A stretch of DNA of 60,941 nt from Collimonas silvisoli (GCF_018305005.1 NZ_JAGQEG010000027.1:1-60941); one strand, 5' to 3'; counted from the first letter of the stretch, positions 29,045-39,502 are shown. A program made the numbers and translations. Notes: a model not told the origin generated them from the sequence alone.

Positions 29045-29629
29045 TTATTTCGCTGTATGCAACTGCATGGTCGCCGCTTCGAATTTACCTTCGCACAGCA
29101 TGGGGATGATTCTCAGGCTGCCGGCAATCGCATCTTCGATCAGCGGCTGTTCATCCTTGCGCGGCCGGTGCAAAACGAAATCGGCCACCACTTGCTGCAG
29201 GTTAAGTATGCGCGGATGGCCTATGCCTAAGCGCAGGCGCCAGTAATCCTGGGTGCCGAGAGCAGCGGTGATGTCTTTCAAGCCATTATGTCCGCCGGAA
29301 GAGCCGCCCTTTTTCAGTTTTGCGCTGCCGGGCGGCAGGTCCAGTTCATCGTGCACCACCAGGATTTCATCCGCAGTAATCTTGTAGAAACGCGCCAGCG
29401 CACCGACCGACTGGCCGGAACGGTTCATGAAAGTCTGCGGTTCCAGCAGCCAGACTTCCTGGCCGGCGATGCTGGTTTTGGCGACGAAGGCGTTGAAGCG
29501 CGCCTCTCTGGCCAGCTTGCGGCCGAGCTCGTTGGCCAGATTGTCGACTAGCCAGAAACCGGCGTTGTGGCGTGTTTGCTCGTATTCCGGGCCGGGATTG
29601 CCGAGGCCGACGATGAGGCGGATAGACAT
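29045..29629 (-). CDS. pth: Peptidyl-tRNA hydrolase
   Basis: A 194-residue Pth. [18 protein letters not shown] contains Asn11 and the catalytic His21. The second motif is [10 protein letters not shown], and [10 protein letters not shown] provides the catalytic Asp; GGHNGLKDI follows. It recycles peptidyl-tRNAs dropped from ribosomes. It is in the conserved order prs-rplY-pth-(ychF) on the same strand, 206 bases after rplY, with a terminator between the two. Confidence 0.97.
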   Translation of the reverse strand: MSIRLIVGLGNPGPEYEQTRHNAGFWLVDNLANELGRKLAREARFNAFVAKTSIAGQEVWLLEPQTFMNRSGQSVGALARFYKITADEILVVHDELDLPPGSAKLKKGGSSGGHNGLKDITAALGTQDYWRLRLGIGHPRILNLQQVVADFVLHRPRKDEQPLIEDAIAGSLRIIPMLCEGKFEAATMQLHTAK

Positions 29630-29773
29630 GGGTTGGTTTTTTACTCTTTCTGACTTTGTCGATTTTGACTGTGCTGCTTTTGACGTTGCTGATTATCGCG
29701 GATATTAGGCACTACCGTCCAATCTAGCCCAAGGACGGCGCGAAGACTTATCCGAAACAGGCTCGCAATAATA

Positions 29774-29800
29774 AAAAACCCGCCACGAAGGCGGGTTTTT
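29774..29800 (-). terminator. Rho-independent terminator after rplY
   Basis: Perfect 11-base arms AAAAACCCGCC / GGCGGGTTTTT with a 5-base loop lie 36 bases after the rplY stop. The A/T ends allow termination on either strand. Confidence 0.92.
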
Positions 29801-29835
29801 CGGCCAGAAAACCGCTCTGGCAAATACGACGGCTA

Positions 29836-30456
29836 TTACTTCTTGTCAGCAGCGTCAGCAGCTGGTGCTGCTGCAGCGGTCGGAGCTTCAGCTTCGACCT
29901 TGCCAGCTGGGATCGATGCAGTAGCGATAGTCAGGTTTTCTTGCGACACGGCTGCAACGCCCTTAGGCAGCTTCAGGTCGGCCAGGTGGATTGAGTGACC
30001 GACTTCGATGCTGGTCAGGTCAACTTCGATGAACTCTGGCAGATCTGCCGGCAAGCAGGTTACTTCCAGTTCAGAGAAAACGTGGCTGATGATGGCGCCA
30101 GACAGTTTTACTGCAGGAGCGATTTCTGCATTGACGAAATGCAGAGGCACTTTAACGTGAATTGCTTGTTTTGCATCAACGCGCTGGAAGTCAGCGTGCA
30201 GGACCAGTTGTTTGTATGCGTGGACTTGGAAGTCGCGCAGCAGAACTTTCTGTACCTTGCCGTCGATTTCGAGGTCGAGGATCGAGGAGTGGAAAGTTTC
30301 TTTTTTCAGCGCGTGGTACAGCGCATTGTGGTCCAGCGAGATATTGACCGGCGCGTCGGAACCACCATAAACGATACCTGGGGTTTGGCCAGCATTGCGC
30401 AGGCGGCGGCTCGCTCCGGTCCCCTGCTCTTTGCGTACAAATGCGATTACTTTCAT
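29836..30456 (-). CDS. rplY: 50S ribosomal protein L25/general stress protein Ctc
   Basis: A 206-residue long-form (CTC) L25 starting at the ATG at 30456 ([20 protein letters not shown]) with GGAG seven bases upstream. The N-terminal ~95 residues are the 5S-rRNA-binding L25 domain ([10 protein letters not shown]-like [10 protein letters not shown]). The second domain (~96-185) is the Ctc beta domain. An Ala-rich tail ends DAADKK. It binds 5S rRNA in the large subunit. It is cotranscribed with prs. Confidence 0.96.
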   Translation of the reverse strand: MKVIAFVRKEQGTGASRRLRNAGQTPGIVYGGSDAPVNISLDHNALYHALKKETFHSSILDLEIDGKVQKVLLRDFQVHAYKQLVLHADFQRVDAKQAIHVKVPLHFVNAEIAPAVKLSGAIISHVFSELEVTCLPADLPEFIEVDLTSIEVGHSIHLADLKLPKGVAAVSQENLTIATASIPAGKVEAEAPTAAAAPAADAADKK

Positions 30457-30560
30457 TTTGAAGCTCCAGTGTGTGCCGGACATTGGTCCGGCGGTAAAAA
30501 TCCCCCGCGACCAGGGGATTTAAGGTCATCTTCGCAGCTGTTGCCAGATGCAAGGACGAT

Positions 30561-30593
30561 AAAACTTATTTAAAACTTATTTAAAACTTATTC
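30561..30593. repeat. 11-base tandem repeat, three copies, spanning the prs stop codon
   Basis: The unit AAAACTTATTT occurs at 30561-30571 and 30572-30582, with a third copy (last base changed) at 30583-30593. The prs TAA lies in the third copy. It looks like replication slippage at the 3' end of the gene. Confidence 0.85.
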
Positions 30594-31538
30594 TGCAAAC
30601 AGCGACATGACCGAATCGCCCTTGGTAATCCGCTTGAACGTTTCAGCCAGCAAGCCCGCGCAAGTCAATTGGCGGATCTTGCCGCAGGCCTTGGCTTCCG
30701 CCGACAGCGGGATGGTGTCGACCACCACCAGCTCATCCAGCGGCGAATTGACAATGCGCTCAAGGGCAGGACCCGACAGCACCGGGTGTGTACAGTAAGC
30801 CACCACTTTCTTGGCGCCGCGTTCTTTCAATACTTCGGCGGCCTTGGTCAGGGTGCCGGCGGTATCGACCATGTCATCCATGATCACGCAGTTGCGGCCT
30901 TCGACTTCACCGATGATGTTCATGACTTCCGAGACATTCGCTTTCGGCCGGCGTTTGTCGATGATCGCCAGGTCGCAGTTCAGGCGCTTTGCCAGTGCAC
31001 GGGCGCGAACCACGCCGCCGACGTCAGGCGATACCACCAGCAGGTCGTCGTAGTTCTTGCTGACCAGGTCGCCCAGCAAAATCGGCGATGCGTATATATT
31101 GTCGACCGGGATGTCGAAGAAACCTTGAATCTGGTCCGCGTGCAGATCCATGATCAGGACGCGTTCGACGCCGGCTTCCTGCAGCATGTTGGCGACCACC
31201 TTGGCTGAAATCGCAACCCGCGCCGAACGTGGGCGGCGGTCTTGCCGGGCGTAGCCATAGTAAGGAATCGCAGCGGTAATCCGGCCAGCCGACGCGCGCT
31301 TCAGGGCATCGACCATCAACATGATTTCCATCAGGTTGTCATTGGTCGGCGCGCAAGTCGATTGCAGCACGAATACGTCTTTGCCGCGCACGTTCTCGTT
31401 GATCTCGACCATCACTTCGCCGTCGGAGAATTTGGTAACGTTGGCTTTGCCTAGCGGGATACCGAGTTGCTTGGCAACTCCAATAGCTAGTTCCGGGTTT
31501 GCGTTGCCGGTAAAAACCATCAGGTTTTCGTTTGCCAT
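30588..31538 (-). CDS. prs: Ribose-phosphate pyrophosphokinase
   Basis: A 316-residue PRPP synthetase. It has [20 protein letters not shown], the ATP-binding loop [13 protein letters not shown], the divalent-cation site [13 protein letters not shown], and the PRPP motif [13 protein letters not shown]. It makes PRPP for purine, pyrimidine, His, Trp and NAD synthesis. The ATG at 31538 has AGGGA upstream. The tRNA-Gln gene lies 186 bases upstream on the same strand, the standard betaproteobacterial order. Confidence 0.98.
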   Translation of the reverse strand: MANENLMVFTGNANPELAIGVAKQLGIPLGKANVTKFSDGEVMVEINENVRGKDVFVLQSTCAPTNDNLMEIMLMVDALKRASAGRITAAIPYYGYARQDRRPRSARVAISAKVVANMLQEAGVERVLIMDLHADQIQGFFDIPVDNIYASPILLGDLVSKNYDDLLVVSPDVGGVVRARALAKRLNCDLAIIDKRRPKANVSEVMNIIGEVEGRNCVIMDDMVDTAGTLTKAAEVLKERGAKKVVAYCTHPVLSGPALERIVNSPLDELVVVDTIPLSAEAKACGKIRQLTCAGLLAETFKRITKGDSVMSLFAE

Positions 31539-31724
31539 GGAGATCCCTGGATACAGTCGTTAAAAAGTTGAAAAGCCGACAATGCCCGACTATTCTAGTC
31601 TTGCGTTGGCGGCTTAGTATTCGCTGTGTGCTGTTGTTGTATTTCTGAAGCGGCTTAATCTGGCTGCCGCTGTAAGACCCGCAGTAACACTATTACTTGG
31701 TGGACTTTTATTGTCCGTATTTAA

Positions 31725-31801
31725 TGGCAGGGGAACAAGGATTCGAACCTTGGAATGCTGGAATCAAAATCCAGTGCCTTAACCAGCTTGGCGATTCCCC
31801 T
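31725..31801 (-). tRNA. tRNA-Gln (anticodon TTG), CCA encoded
   Basis: The complement folds into a full cloverleaf. The acceptor arms AGGGGAA/TTCCCCT are followed by discriminator G and an encoded CCA. The anticodon stem CTGGA/TCCAG surrounds the loop TTTTGAT with anticodon TTG, and the T arm is CAAGG-TTCGAAT-CCTTG. It is placed between ispE and prs. Confidence 0.97.
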
Positions 31802-31896
31802 ACGCAACTTGTTGTCTACCATAAATCCGCGCAATGTTCGCTATAAAACCCTGGAACCGCGCTTGAATCTGATGCTAAACCGAATTCTGTACCACT

Positions 31897-32784
31897 TTAC
31901 CGATTCAATAACCCTGCGAGCGGATGTTCCTGCATCGCCTTGGCTTTCCATGCCTTCCAGTGATTCGGTACCAGTTTCAGCACTTCATCAGCCTGATCTT
32001 CTTGCGTAAAACCGCAAAAAACACAGGCGCCGGATCCGGTCATTCTGGCATCTCCATAATTACCGAGCCATTTTATGGCCTCTGCAACTTCTGGGAACTG
32101 CTTGGCAGCCACGGGTTCCAAATCGTTTTTTCCGAAAAGGTTTTTAGTACCTATCGAAAAGTCCGTCATTTTGACGGGTTTCGTATTCCTTGTCAATTCC
32201 GAAGATGAAAAAATTAATGCAGTCGGAATTGTTACGCCGGGCTGAATTATAACGAACCATAGGTCGGGGGTGTCAAGCTTTTGTAGGGTTTCTCCGATTC
32301 CTTCGGCGAATGCATTCCGTCCGAACAGGAAAAACGGTACATCGGCGCCCAGCTGCAGCCCCAAAGCCATTAATTCTTCACGCGATAAGCGGCCTTGCCA
32401 AAGATGGTTCAGCGCCATCAGCGTGGTGGCGGCGTCGGACGAGCCGCCGCCCAGTCCGCCGCCCATCGGCAATTTTTTTTCGATGCCGATGTTTGCGCCT
32501 AATGCGGTCGCGCTAACTCTCGCTGTGCCGTTTTTTTCACGAATCGCGGTTTGCAGCAATCGGGCGGCGCGCACGATCAGATCGCTTTCTTCAGGCACGC
32601 CCGGGATGTCTGTCGTGCGCCGGATCCGGTCGTCAGCGCGCACCTCGAAATGCAACAGGTCGCTGAAATCGACCAGCTGGAACACGGTTTGCAGCAGATG
32701 ATAGCCGTCCGGGCGGCGTCCGGTGACGTGTAAAAACAAATTCAGTTTGGCCGGCGCCGGGCAATTGTTCAGTGTGCGAGTCAT
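31897..32784 (-). CDS. ispE: 4-diphosphocytidyl-2-C-methyl-D-erythritol kinase
   Basis: A 295-residue GHMP kinase. The N-terminal [21 protein letters not shown] is diagnostic of IspE. The glycine-rich ATP loop is [15 protein letters not shown], and the C-terminal [10 protein letters not shown] is the third GHMP motif. It phosphorylates CDP-methylerythritol in the non-mevalonate isoprenoid pathway. It is 19 bases after lolB, in the classical lolB-ispE-tRNA-prs order. Confidence 0.97.
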   Translation of the reverse strand: MTRTLNNCPAPAKLNLFLHVTGRRPDGYHLLQTVFQLVDFSDLLHFEVRADDRIRRTTDIPGVPEESDLIVRAARLLQTAIREKNGTARVSATALGANIGIEKKLPMGGGLGGGSSDAATTLMALNHLWQGRLSREELMALGLQLGADVPFFLFGRNAFAEGIGETLQKLDTPDLWFVIIQPGVTIPTALIFSSSELTRNTKPVKMTDFSIGTKNLFGKNDLEPVAAKQFPEVAEAIKWLGNYGDARMTGSGACVFCGFTQEDQADEVLKLVPNHWKAWKAKAMQEHPLAGLLNR

Positions 32785-32803
32785 TACGAGGTTTAGTGCG
32801 GGG

Positions 32804-33490
32804 TCAGTGAGGTTGGCGGCTGTCGATGACGATGCGGATCGCGACGTCGCCCGCTTGCGTGGCGTTACGCGCCAGATCTATTCGTTTCGGATAACTGTCG
32901 GCGCCGTTGTTCTGGTCTTGCCAGTTGCTGTATTGGATCAGCCAGTGGTCGGCGGTGGTGACGCTGAAACTGTCGGCTGCGGCCGGGATAGCGGTAAATC
33001 GCTGGCCCGCCACATTCTGGCCGAAACCTTGCAGCCAGTCGCGCAAACCGGCAATCGGCAGCGGCCAGCCCAGAGCTTGTACGGTCAGTGCATCGACGTC
33101 GCTAGCGCTGCGCAAGGGCCGGTCGGCTTGCTTCAAGGTTGCCTGGTCGGCCCCGATATTGATGGTGGCCAGGGTTTGTCCCAGCGGCGAGAGCAGGGTG
33201 ATCACGGTTTCCTGCTTGTCTTGCGACCAGGTAAAACTGCCGTGCATCGCCTGGTCCTTGCCGTCTTGCTGATAGCGTATCGAGAGGCGGCCGCTGACGT
33301 CGATGGCCTGATGATATTGCCGCGCCGCGCCGCTGGCGGCGGTTACGGTGGCCGCAGCCGCCGATGTGGGCGATTGCGACAGAGCGCTGCAGCCGCTCAG
33401 CGCGACGATCGCCAGGGCGGCAACCGCCAGGCTGCTGCGCCGGATTGCCGGCAATATTTGTTGAGCGGTGTTGCGTGGCGCCCGTATCAT
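32804..33490 (-). CDS. lolB: Outer-membrane lipoprotein insertion factor LolB
   Basis: A 228-residue lipoprotein. Signal sequence with lipobox VALSGC, lipidated Cys34. The body has [23 protein letters not shown] and [10 protein letters not shown], typical of LolB, which accepts lipoproteins from LolA and inserts them into the outer membrane. The ATG overlaps the stop of the TPR lipoprotein gene by four bases. Confidence 0.93.
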   Translation of the reverse strand: MIRAPRNTAQQILPAIRRSSLAVAALAIVALSGCSALSQSPTSAAAATVTAASGAARQYHQAIDVSGRLSIRYQQDGKDQAMHGSFTWSQDKQETVITLLSPLGQTLATINIGADQATLKQADRPLRSASDVDALTVQALGWPLPIAGLRDWLQGFGQNVAGQRFTAIPAAADSFSVTTADHWLIQYSNWQDQNNGADSYPKRIDLARNATQAGDVAIRIVIDSRQPH

Positions 33491-35313
33491 AACTTGGCGC
33501 CCAAACGGACCAGGGTGTTTTTCAAGGCGTCGTTTTGCGGATCTTTCTGGTGCACTTCACGCCACAATTTTTGCGCATCGGTTTTTTGCCCCTTGACCCA
33601 CAGGACTTCACCCAGATGGACGCCGATTTCCGGGTCGGGCAGCAAGCTGTAGGCATTGCGCAAGCGTGTTTCGGCTTCGTTCAGATTGCCCAGGCGGTAT
33701 TGCACCCAGCCCATGCTGTCGACGATGAAGGGATCCTGCGGCGCCAGCGTCAGCGCTTTCTGAATCAGCGTCAGCGCTTCCGGTAAACGGATATTGCGAT
33801 CTGCCAGTGAATAGCCGAGCGCGTTATACGCCTGCTGATTCTCCGGCGCCAGCGCGATCAGTTTGCGCAGTGCTGATTCCATCGCGCTCAGATTGTTCAG
33901 CTTTTCTGCCGCCATGGCGTAGTCGTATAGCAGGTCGGCATTGTCGGGCTGCGCCTTGAGTGCTGTTTCCAGGACTTTGAACGCTTCTTGCGGGTGGTTG
34001 GCTTCGCGCAGCAATTGCGCTTCCACCTGGGTTACCTGGGTTTTTTCACGTTCGCCATTGGTCTCGATCTCGGTCAGCACCCGGCGCGCGCCGTCCAGGT
34101 CGCCGCGTTTGGAGAGCAATTGCGCTCGCCGCAACTGGGCATCCAGATAAGCATCGCCCGGCTCGACTTGCGCCAGCCATTTCAAGGCGCTATCGATATC
34201 GTTGCGGTCGGCTGCGATTTGCGCCAGGATCAGCAAGGCCTGGGTGCTGTCGCGCGCCTCCTCCGGATGCTTGTTCAATTGGTCGATGTAGCTGATCAGG
34301 TAGCGCTCGGCCGCCTTGAGGTCGCCGATCTGCGCATTCAACAGGCCTAGCGCCAGCAATGTAGTGGCGTCCTGCTTGTCGCTCTTGAGCAGGATTTCAA
34401 ATTGACTGCGGGCTTTTTCGTATTGCTTCTGATCGATCAGGGTGCGCGCATAAGCCACCCGTACTTCACGCGAGCCGGGATATTTCTTGAGGAAATCGGT
34501 CAGGATGCGTTCGACGTCGTTATTGTCCGCAGCGACTTGCGCGCTGGTCAGAATCGCCAGTTCAGAATCGGGCTTGAGATTCAGCGCGATTTTCGCTTCT
34601 TCCTGAGCGCGGGTGCTGTTGCCTATGCTGAACGCCTCCTGCGCCAGCGCCAGATGCGCTTCCGACATCGAGGTGTAGGGCGCGACCAGTTGTTCCAGCA
34701 AGCTGAACGCGCCGGGTTTGTCCTGCGCCCGCGCCAGCAACCGCTGGATCTGCAGCATCATGACGCCGCGTGCTTGCGGCGGCGCATCCAGCAAGCGTTT
34801 TTCAAGAATCGGCCTGGCCTCCGCCAGATTGTTGCTGAGCATGATGAAGCCGAGATAATACTGGGTCGCCTCTTCCGAATCGGGAGCCAGTTCGCGCCAC
34901 AGGCGGATGGCGACCAGCGCTTCGTTGGCCTGCTTGGCGCTGAGCGCCATTTCGGCGGCGCGGCGGGCCAGGCGCGGGTCACGCGTTTGCTGGGCGGCGC
35001 CAAGCAGCGTCACGTAAGCGGATTGCCAGTTGCCGCGCTGGTAAGCGATTTCAGAGCTGAGCACCTTGAACAGGATTTCCTTGGTCAGCGCTACCGATGG
35101 CAGATGTTCTTCCGGCGGCTTGACCGGCATTACCCTGGCCGCCAGCTTGCGGCTTGCGATTTGCTCGGGATTGGGCGCAGGGGTAGCGGCGGGGGGAGTT
35201 GCAGCTGAGGTGCTGGCGGCGGCAGTGGAATTTATGGCATCGTTGCCCGGCGTTACGCCGGCGCAAGCCGACAGCAAGGTGGAGAGCGTTACAATGGCAA
35301 AGGTTTTTTTCAA
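33487..35313 (-). CDS. TPR-repeat lipoprotein upstream of lolB
   Basis: A protein of about 608 residues if translation begins at TTG (35313), which has AGGA eight bases upstream and directly precedes a lipoprotein signal (KKTFAIVTLSTLLSAC). The frame is open further upstream to 35457, but that extension is AT-rich and lacks a signal. A Ser/Ala/Pro linker precedes roughly ten or more tetratricopeptide repeats, for example AYNALGYSLADRNIRLPEAL and MGWVQYRLGNLNEAETRLRNAY. It is probably anchored in the outer membrane as a protein-interaction scaffold. The conserved linkage to lolB suggests an envelope role; the exact function is unknown. Confidence 0.87.
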   Translation of the reverse strand: MKKTFAIVTLSTLLSACAGVTPGNDAINSTAAASTSAATPPAATPAPNPEQIASRKLAARVMPVKPPEEHLPSVALTKEILFKVLSSEIAYQRGNWQSAYVTLLGAAQQTRDPRLARRAAEMALSAKQANEALVAIRLWRELAPDSEEATQYYLGFIMLSNNLAEARPILEKRLLDAPPQARGVMMLQIQRLLARAQDKPGAFSLLEQLVAPYTSMSEAHLALAQEAFSIGNSTRAQEEAKIALNLKPDSELAILTSAQVAADNNDVERILTDFLKKYPGSREVRVAYARTLIDQKQYEKARSQFEILLKSDKQDATTLLALGLLNAQIGDLKAAERYLISYIDQLNKHPEEARDSTQALLILAQIAADRNDIDSALKWLAQVEPGDAYLDAQLRRAQLLSKRGDLDGARRVLTEIETNGEREKTQVTQVEAQLLREANHPQEAFKVLETALKAQPDNADLLYDYAMAAEKLNNLSAMESALRKLIALAPENQQAYNALGYSLADRNIRLPEALTLIQKALTLAPQDPFIVDSMGWVQYRLGNLNEAETRLRNAYSLLPDPEIGVHLGEVLWVKGQKTDAQKLWREVHQKDPQNDALKNTLVRLGAKL

Positions 35314-35591
35314 GGGATATATCCTGGCTTGGCATGCATTTGTAGAGATCTGATGTAAAAATTCAAAGTAAGAATTTAAAACAAGAGATTTAAAACAGAT
35401 CCTAATCATTTCCTGAAAGCTGGTTTTGGCAAAAACAAGTTTTTCGTTTTGCAGCAAGTTTTCAGAGGTAATCTTGATTTTACGCCCAACCAGAGAGCAA
35501 TGCGCAGGCGCCAGCTCCGGATTTGTTTCAAAAAGTACATAACAAGTAGTTGAATTGATTATGCCGTTTCACCCGTGACTGTATCCGAACC

Positions 35592-36413
35592 ATGCCCGAA
35601 CTACCTGAAGTAGAAGTGACCCGCCGCGGCGTCGCGCCGCATCTCGACGGCCGTGTCGTGACTGCCGTCACCTTTCGCCACCGCGGCTTGCGCTGGCCGT
35701 TTCCGCTTGATTTGCCGGAGCTCTTGATCGGCCATAAGGTGCGCAGCACTGGCCGGCGCGGCAAATATCTGCTGCTGCGCTTCGATCACGGCACCGTGAT
35801 CATCCATCTGGGAATGTCTGGCCATCTGCGGATCCTGGAGTTGGGCGTTGAACCGCAAAAGCATGACCATTTCGATCTGGTGGTCGGCCGCCAGTTGCTG
35901 CGGCTGACCGATCCGCGCCGTTTCGGCGCGGTACTCTGGCATGCCGCCGCCGACGGCCCGGTGGAGCAGCATCTGCTGTTGGCAGGATTGGGACTGGAGC
36001 CGCTGGAAGATGTTTTTTCCGCGCAGATTCTCTATCAAAAAACCCGTAACCGCAGCGCGCCAGTCAAGCAGGTGCTGCTGGCCGGCGACATCGTGGTCGG
36101 GGTCGGCAATATCTACGCTTCCGAAAGCCTGTTCCGCGCCGGCATCAATCCGAAAACGCCGGCGCACCGCATCAGTCTGGCGCGGTATGAACGGCTGGTT
36201 GATGCCATTCGGATAATCTTAGCGGCCGCAATTGACAAGGGCGGCAGCAGTTTGCGTGATTTTATTGGCGCCGATGGCCAATCAGGCTACTTCCAACAGA
36301 CTTATTTCGTCTATGATCGTGCTGGGTTGCCATGTAGAAATTGCGGCACCCTGATTACGCAGATTAAACAGGGGCAGCGTTCGACGTTTTATTGTAAGAA
36401 ATGTCAGAAATAA
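35592..36413 (+). CDS. mutM: Formamidopyrimidine-DNA glycosylase MutM (Fpg)
   Basis: A 273-residue bifunctional glycosylase/AP lyase. The catalytic N-terminal PELPEVEVTRRG (Pro1 after Met removal), the GRRGKYLLL lysine motif, VGNIYASESLFRAGI and the C-terminal zinc finger (CRNCGT...YCKKCQ) are all present. It excises 8-oxoguanine and formamidopyrimidines. It begins a plus-strand cluster mutM-dynamin-mutY. Confidence 0.97.
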   Translation: MPELPEVEVTRRGVAPHLDGRVVTAVTFRHRGLRWPFPLDLPELLIGHKVRSTGRRGKYLLLRFDHGTVIIHLGMSGHLRILELGVEPQKHDHFDLVVGRQLLRLTDPRRFGAVLWHAAADGPVEQHLLLAGLGLEPLEDVFSAQILYQKTRNRSAPVKQVLLAGDIVVGVGNIYASESLFRAGINPKTPAHRISLARYERLVDAIRIILAAAIDKGGSSLRDFIGADGQSGYFQQTYFVYDRAGLPCRNCGTLITQIKQGQRSTFYCKKCQK

Positions 36414-36445
36414 ATATCAGATAGAAATAACAGGCGAGAGAGATA

Positions 36446-38383
36446 GTGAGCAATCTAGTCCAAAAATTCCAGGAATACAGTGAATGGCGTACCGGCGTCG
36501 CCGGCGCGTTGCGGCGTTACCAGACATGGGCGAGCGCTTCGAAATTGTCGGATGTGGCCAGCGAGCAGCGAATCAGCCGGGCTCTGGCGCGCTTGACCGA
36601 CGACAAATTGTCGATCGCATTTGTGGCGGAATTTTCGCGCGGCAAATCGGAACTGATCAACGCCATCTTTTTCGCCGACTACGGCCAGCGCATCTTGCCG
36701 TCGGCCGCCGGCCGCACCACCATGTGTCCGACCGAGTTGCTGTATGACGCCTCTTTCCCGTCATGCATCCGCCTGTTGCCGATAGAAACCCGGGCCGAAT
36801 CGCAATCCACCAGCGATTACAAGGGGGCGCACCACGTCTGGACCGTATTGCCGCTGGATATTTCATCCACCGACGGCATGCTGGAAGCATTCAAACAGGT
36901 CAGCCTGACCAAATGGGTGCCGATTGAAGAGGCCAAACGCTACGGCTTGTACGATGAGGACGATGCGGACGCCGCCATCGCCGTCGATGCGCAGGGACGC
37001 GTTGAAATTTCCCAGTGGCGCCACGCCATCGTCAATTTTCCGCATCCCTTGCTGAAAGAGGGGCTGGTGATTATCGACACGCCGGGCTTGAACGCGATCG
37101 GCACCGAACCGGAGCTGACGCTCAACCTGATTCCTAACGCCCATGCCGTGCTGTTCATTCTGGCGGCAGACACCGGCGTCACCAACAGCGATATCGACGT
37201 CTGGCGTCATCACATCGGCAGCGGCGCCGGCCGCATGGTGGTGCTCAACAAGATCGACAGCATGTGGGACGAGCTGCGCTCGCCGTTAGAGGTCGAGCAG
37301 CAGATCAGCAAGCAGGTGGCTAGCGTGGCGCACACGCTGGGTTTATCGGAGACGCAGGTGTATCCGGTCTCGGCCCAGAAGGGCCTGGTCGGCAAGATCA
37401 ACGGCGAGCCGGATCTGCTGAAAAAGAGCCGCTTGCCGGCGCTGGAAAATGCCTTGTCGGGTGAGCTGATCCCGGCCAAGCGCGACATCATCCGGGCGCA
37501 ATTGATCGGCGATATCCATGATCTGACGGTCACCAAACAAGCCCTGATGTCGGCGCATATCCGCAGCGTGGTCGAACAGTTGCTGGAGTTGAAGAGCTTG
37601 CGCGGCAAGAATACTTCCATCATCAGCCACATGATGAAGCGCATCGATATCGAGAAAAAAGAATTCGACGAAAGCTTGCTCAAGCTGCAGGGCACGCGCA
37701 TGGTGTTTGCGCGCTTGTCGGCCGGCGTCTTCACCACGCTGGGCATGGGCTTGCTGAAAGAAGAAATCCGCAAAACGCGGGAGACCATGGAGGGCAGCAT
37801 GTTCACCGCCGGCTTCCGGCATGCGGTCAAGGGGTTTTTTGACAATGCTCAGGAAAACCTGAGCTTGTCCGGTCAGAAGACCGATGAAATTTCGGAAATG
37901 ATGACCATCATGTACCGCAAATTCTCGACCGAGCACGGTCTGGCCTTGTCGACGCCAATGCCGTTTTCGCTGGATAAATACCGGAACGAGATCAAGGTGA
38001 TCGAAACCGCCTATCATCGCCAGTTCGGCACGGTGACGTTGGTGAAGACCAGCCAGGTGGTACTGATGCAGAAATTCTTCGATTCGATTGCCTCGCGCGT
38101 CAAACAAAGTTTTCTGCAAGCCAACCGCGACGTCGACGCTTGGCTCAAGGTGGTGATGGCGCCGCTGGAAGAACAGATCCGCGCCCACAAATCGCAGCTC
38201 AAGCAACGCACCGATTCGATCGAGCGGGTGCATGTGGCGATCGACAGCCTGGAAGAAAAAATCCAGTCGGTGGAAATGCTGCAAAACGAGTTGACTGCGC
38301 AGCGCAATACCTTGATGGCGTTGGAAAACGATTTGAAGAATGCACTGGGATCCGATCGGGCGCTAATGAAAGTTGCGGTATAA
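36446..38383 (+). CDS. Dynamin-like GTPase
   Basis: A 645-residue large GTPase. G1 is AEFSRGKSEL (61-70, Lys67), a probable G2 threonine pair lies in GRTTMCPTELLY, G3 is DTPG at 211-214 and G4 is NKID at 268-271. The C-terminal half is long, helical and coiled-coil-prone (residues ~340-410 and 570-635), like bacterial dynamin-like proteins. It starts with GTG at 36446 behind a GAGAGAG ribosome binding site. It sits 32 bases after mutM and abuts mutY exactly, so the three are probably cotranscribed. Bacterial dynamins remodel membranes; any link to DNA repair is unknown. Confidence 0.88.
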   Translation: MSNLVQKFQEYSEWRTGVAGALRRYQTWASASKLSDVASEQRISRALARLTDDKLSIAFVAEFSRGKSELINAIFFADYGQRILPSAAGRTTMCPTELLYDASFPSCIRLLPIETRAESQSTSDYKGAHHVWTVLPLDISSTDGMLEAFKQVSLTKWVPIEEAKRYGLYDEDDADAAIAVDAQGRVEISQWRHAIVNFPHPLLKEGLVIIDTPGLNAIGTEPELTLNLIPNAHAVLFILAADTGVTNSDIDVWRHHIGSGAGRMVVLNKIDSMWDELRSPLEVEQQISKQVASVAHTLGLSETQVYPVSAQKGLVGKINGEPDLLKKSRLPALENALSGELIPAKRDIIRAQLIGDIHDLTVTKQALMSAHIRSVVEQLLELKSLRGKNTSIISHMMKRIDIEKKEFDESLLKLQGTRMVFARLSAGVFTTLGMGLLKEEIRKTRETMEGSMFTAGFRHAVKGFFDNAQENLSLSGQKTDEISEMMTIMYRKFSTEHGLALSTPMPFSLDKYRNEIKVIETAYHRQFGTVTLVKTSQVVLMQKFFDSIASRVKQSFLQANRDVDAWLKVVMAPLEEQIRAHKSQLKQRTDSIERVHVAIDSLEEKIQSVEMLQNELTAQRNTLMALENDLKNALGSDRALMKVAV

Positions 38384-39502
38384 ATGAAACGTGTAGTAAT
38401 CAACAGCAGCAGCGCGGCAGAAGATGAAGCGGCATTTGCCGATCCATCTTTTTCCGCGGCAGTGATTCTCTGGCAGAGGCAGCACGGCCGCCACGCGTTG
38501 CCGTGGCAGACTTCGCGCGACGCCTACCGGGTCTGGCTATCTGAAATCATGCTGCAGCAAACGCAGGTGGCGGCGGTGATTCCTTATTACCAGCGTTTCT
38601 TGTCAAGCTTCCCGGATGTGCAGGCTCTGGCCGCTGCACCCAGCGAAGAAGTGATGGCGCACTGGAGCGGCTTGGGTTACTACACGCGCGCGCGCAATCT
38701 GCATCGCTGTGCGCAACGGGTAGTGGCCGAGCATGGCGGAATATTTCCGCGCGATCCCTTGCTGTTGCAAGACTTGCCCGGCATCGGCCGTTCCACCGCC
38801 GCCGCCATCGCGGCATTTTCTTACGGCGTGCGCGCCGCCATTTTGGATGGCAATGTCAAGCGCGTGTTTGCCCGGGTGTTCGGCATCGACGGTTATCCCG
38901 GCGCCAAGCCGATCGAAGATGCGATGTGGCGGCGCGCCGTGGCCCTGTTGCCGGCGCAAGGCGTGGAGTCGTATACCCAGGGTTTGATGGATCTGGGAGC
39001 GACGCTTTGCACTCGCAGCAAACCGTCTTGCCAGACTTGTCCGCTGGCGCAGCGTTGTGTCGCACTGGCTAGCGACCGGGTCGGGCAACTGCCGGTGCGC
39101 AAACCGAAAAAAGCGATTCCCGAAAAACATACCGGGATGCTGGTGATCGTCGATCGGCATCAGGTGTTGCTGGAGCAGCGTCCCGACAGCGGCATCTGGG
39201 GCGGCTTGCTGTCGCTGCCGGAAATTGCGCTAAAAGCCGATTTCGAGGCGGCGCTAAATCGCGCCACTGCAACGTTTGGCGCTATCGCGTCATGCGAGCC
39301 GCTGCAGCCGTTCACACACGTGTTTACCCATTTTAAACTGCAGATATCACCGTTCCAGATCACGCTTGAACGACGGCTTGAAGGCGTCGCCCAGGCCAAC
39401 TACGTTTGGTATCCGGCCGACAAACTGGCAGACGCGCCGCTGCCGGCGCCGGTCAAGAAACTGCTGCTGGAAGTTTTCCGCGAAGCCGATCTGTTTGCCT
39501 GA
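38384..39502 (+). CDS. mutY: A/G-specific adenine glycosylase MutY
   Basis: A 372-residue MutY. Catalytic Glu54 lies in WLSEIMLQQTQV, the helix-hairpin-helix is LPGIGRSTAAAIAAF, and catalytic Asp155 lies in ILDGNVKRV. The 4Fe-4S ligands are Cys209, Cys216, Cys219 and Cys225 (Cx6Cx2Cx5C). The C-terminal NUDIX-like domain (~250-365) recognises 8-oxoG. Its ATG follows the dynamin stop with no gap. MutY and MutM act together in the GO repair system. Confidence 0.97.
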   Translation: MKRVVINSSSAAEDEAAFADPSFSAAVILWQRQHGRHALPWQTSRDAYRVWLSEIMLQQTQVAAVIPYYQRFLSSFPDVQALAAAPSEEVMAHWSGLGYYTRARNLHRCAQRVVAEHGGIFPRDPLLLQDLPGIGRSTAAAIAAFSYGVRAAILDGNVKRVFARVFGIDGYPGAKPIEDAMWRRAVALLPAQGVESYTQGLMDLGATLCTRSKPSCQTCPLAQRCVALASDRVGQLPVRKPKKAIPEKHTGMLVIVDRHQVLLEQRPDSGIWGGLLSLPEIALKADFEAALNRATATFGAIASCEPLQPFTHVFTHFKLQISPFQITLERRLEGVAQANYVWYPADKLADAPLPAPVKKLLLEVFREADLFA

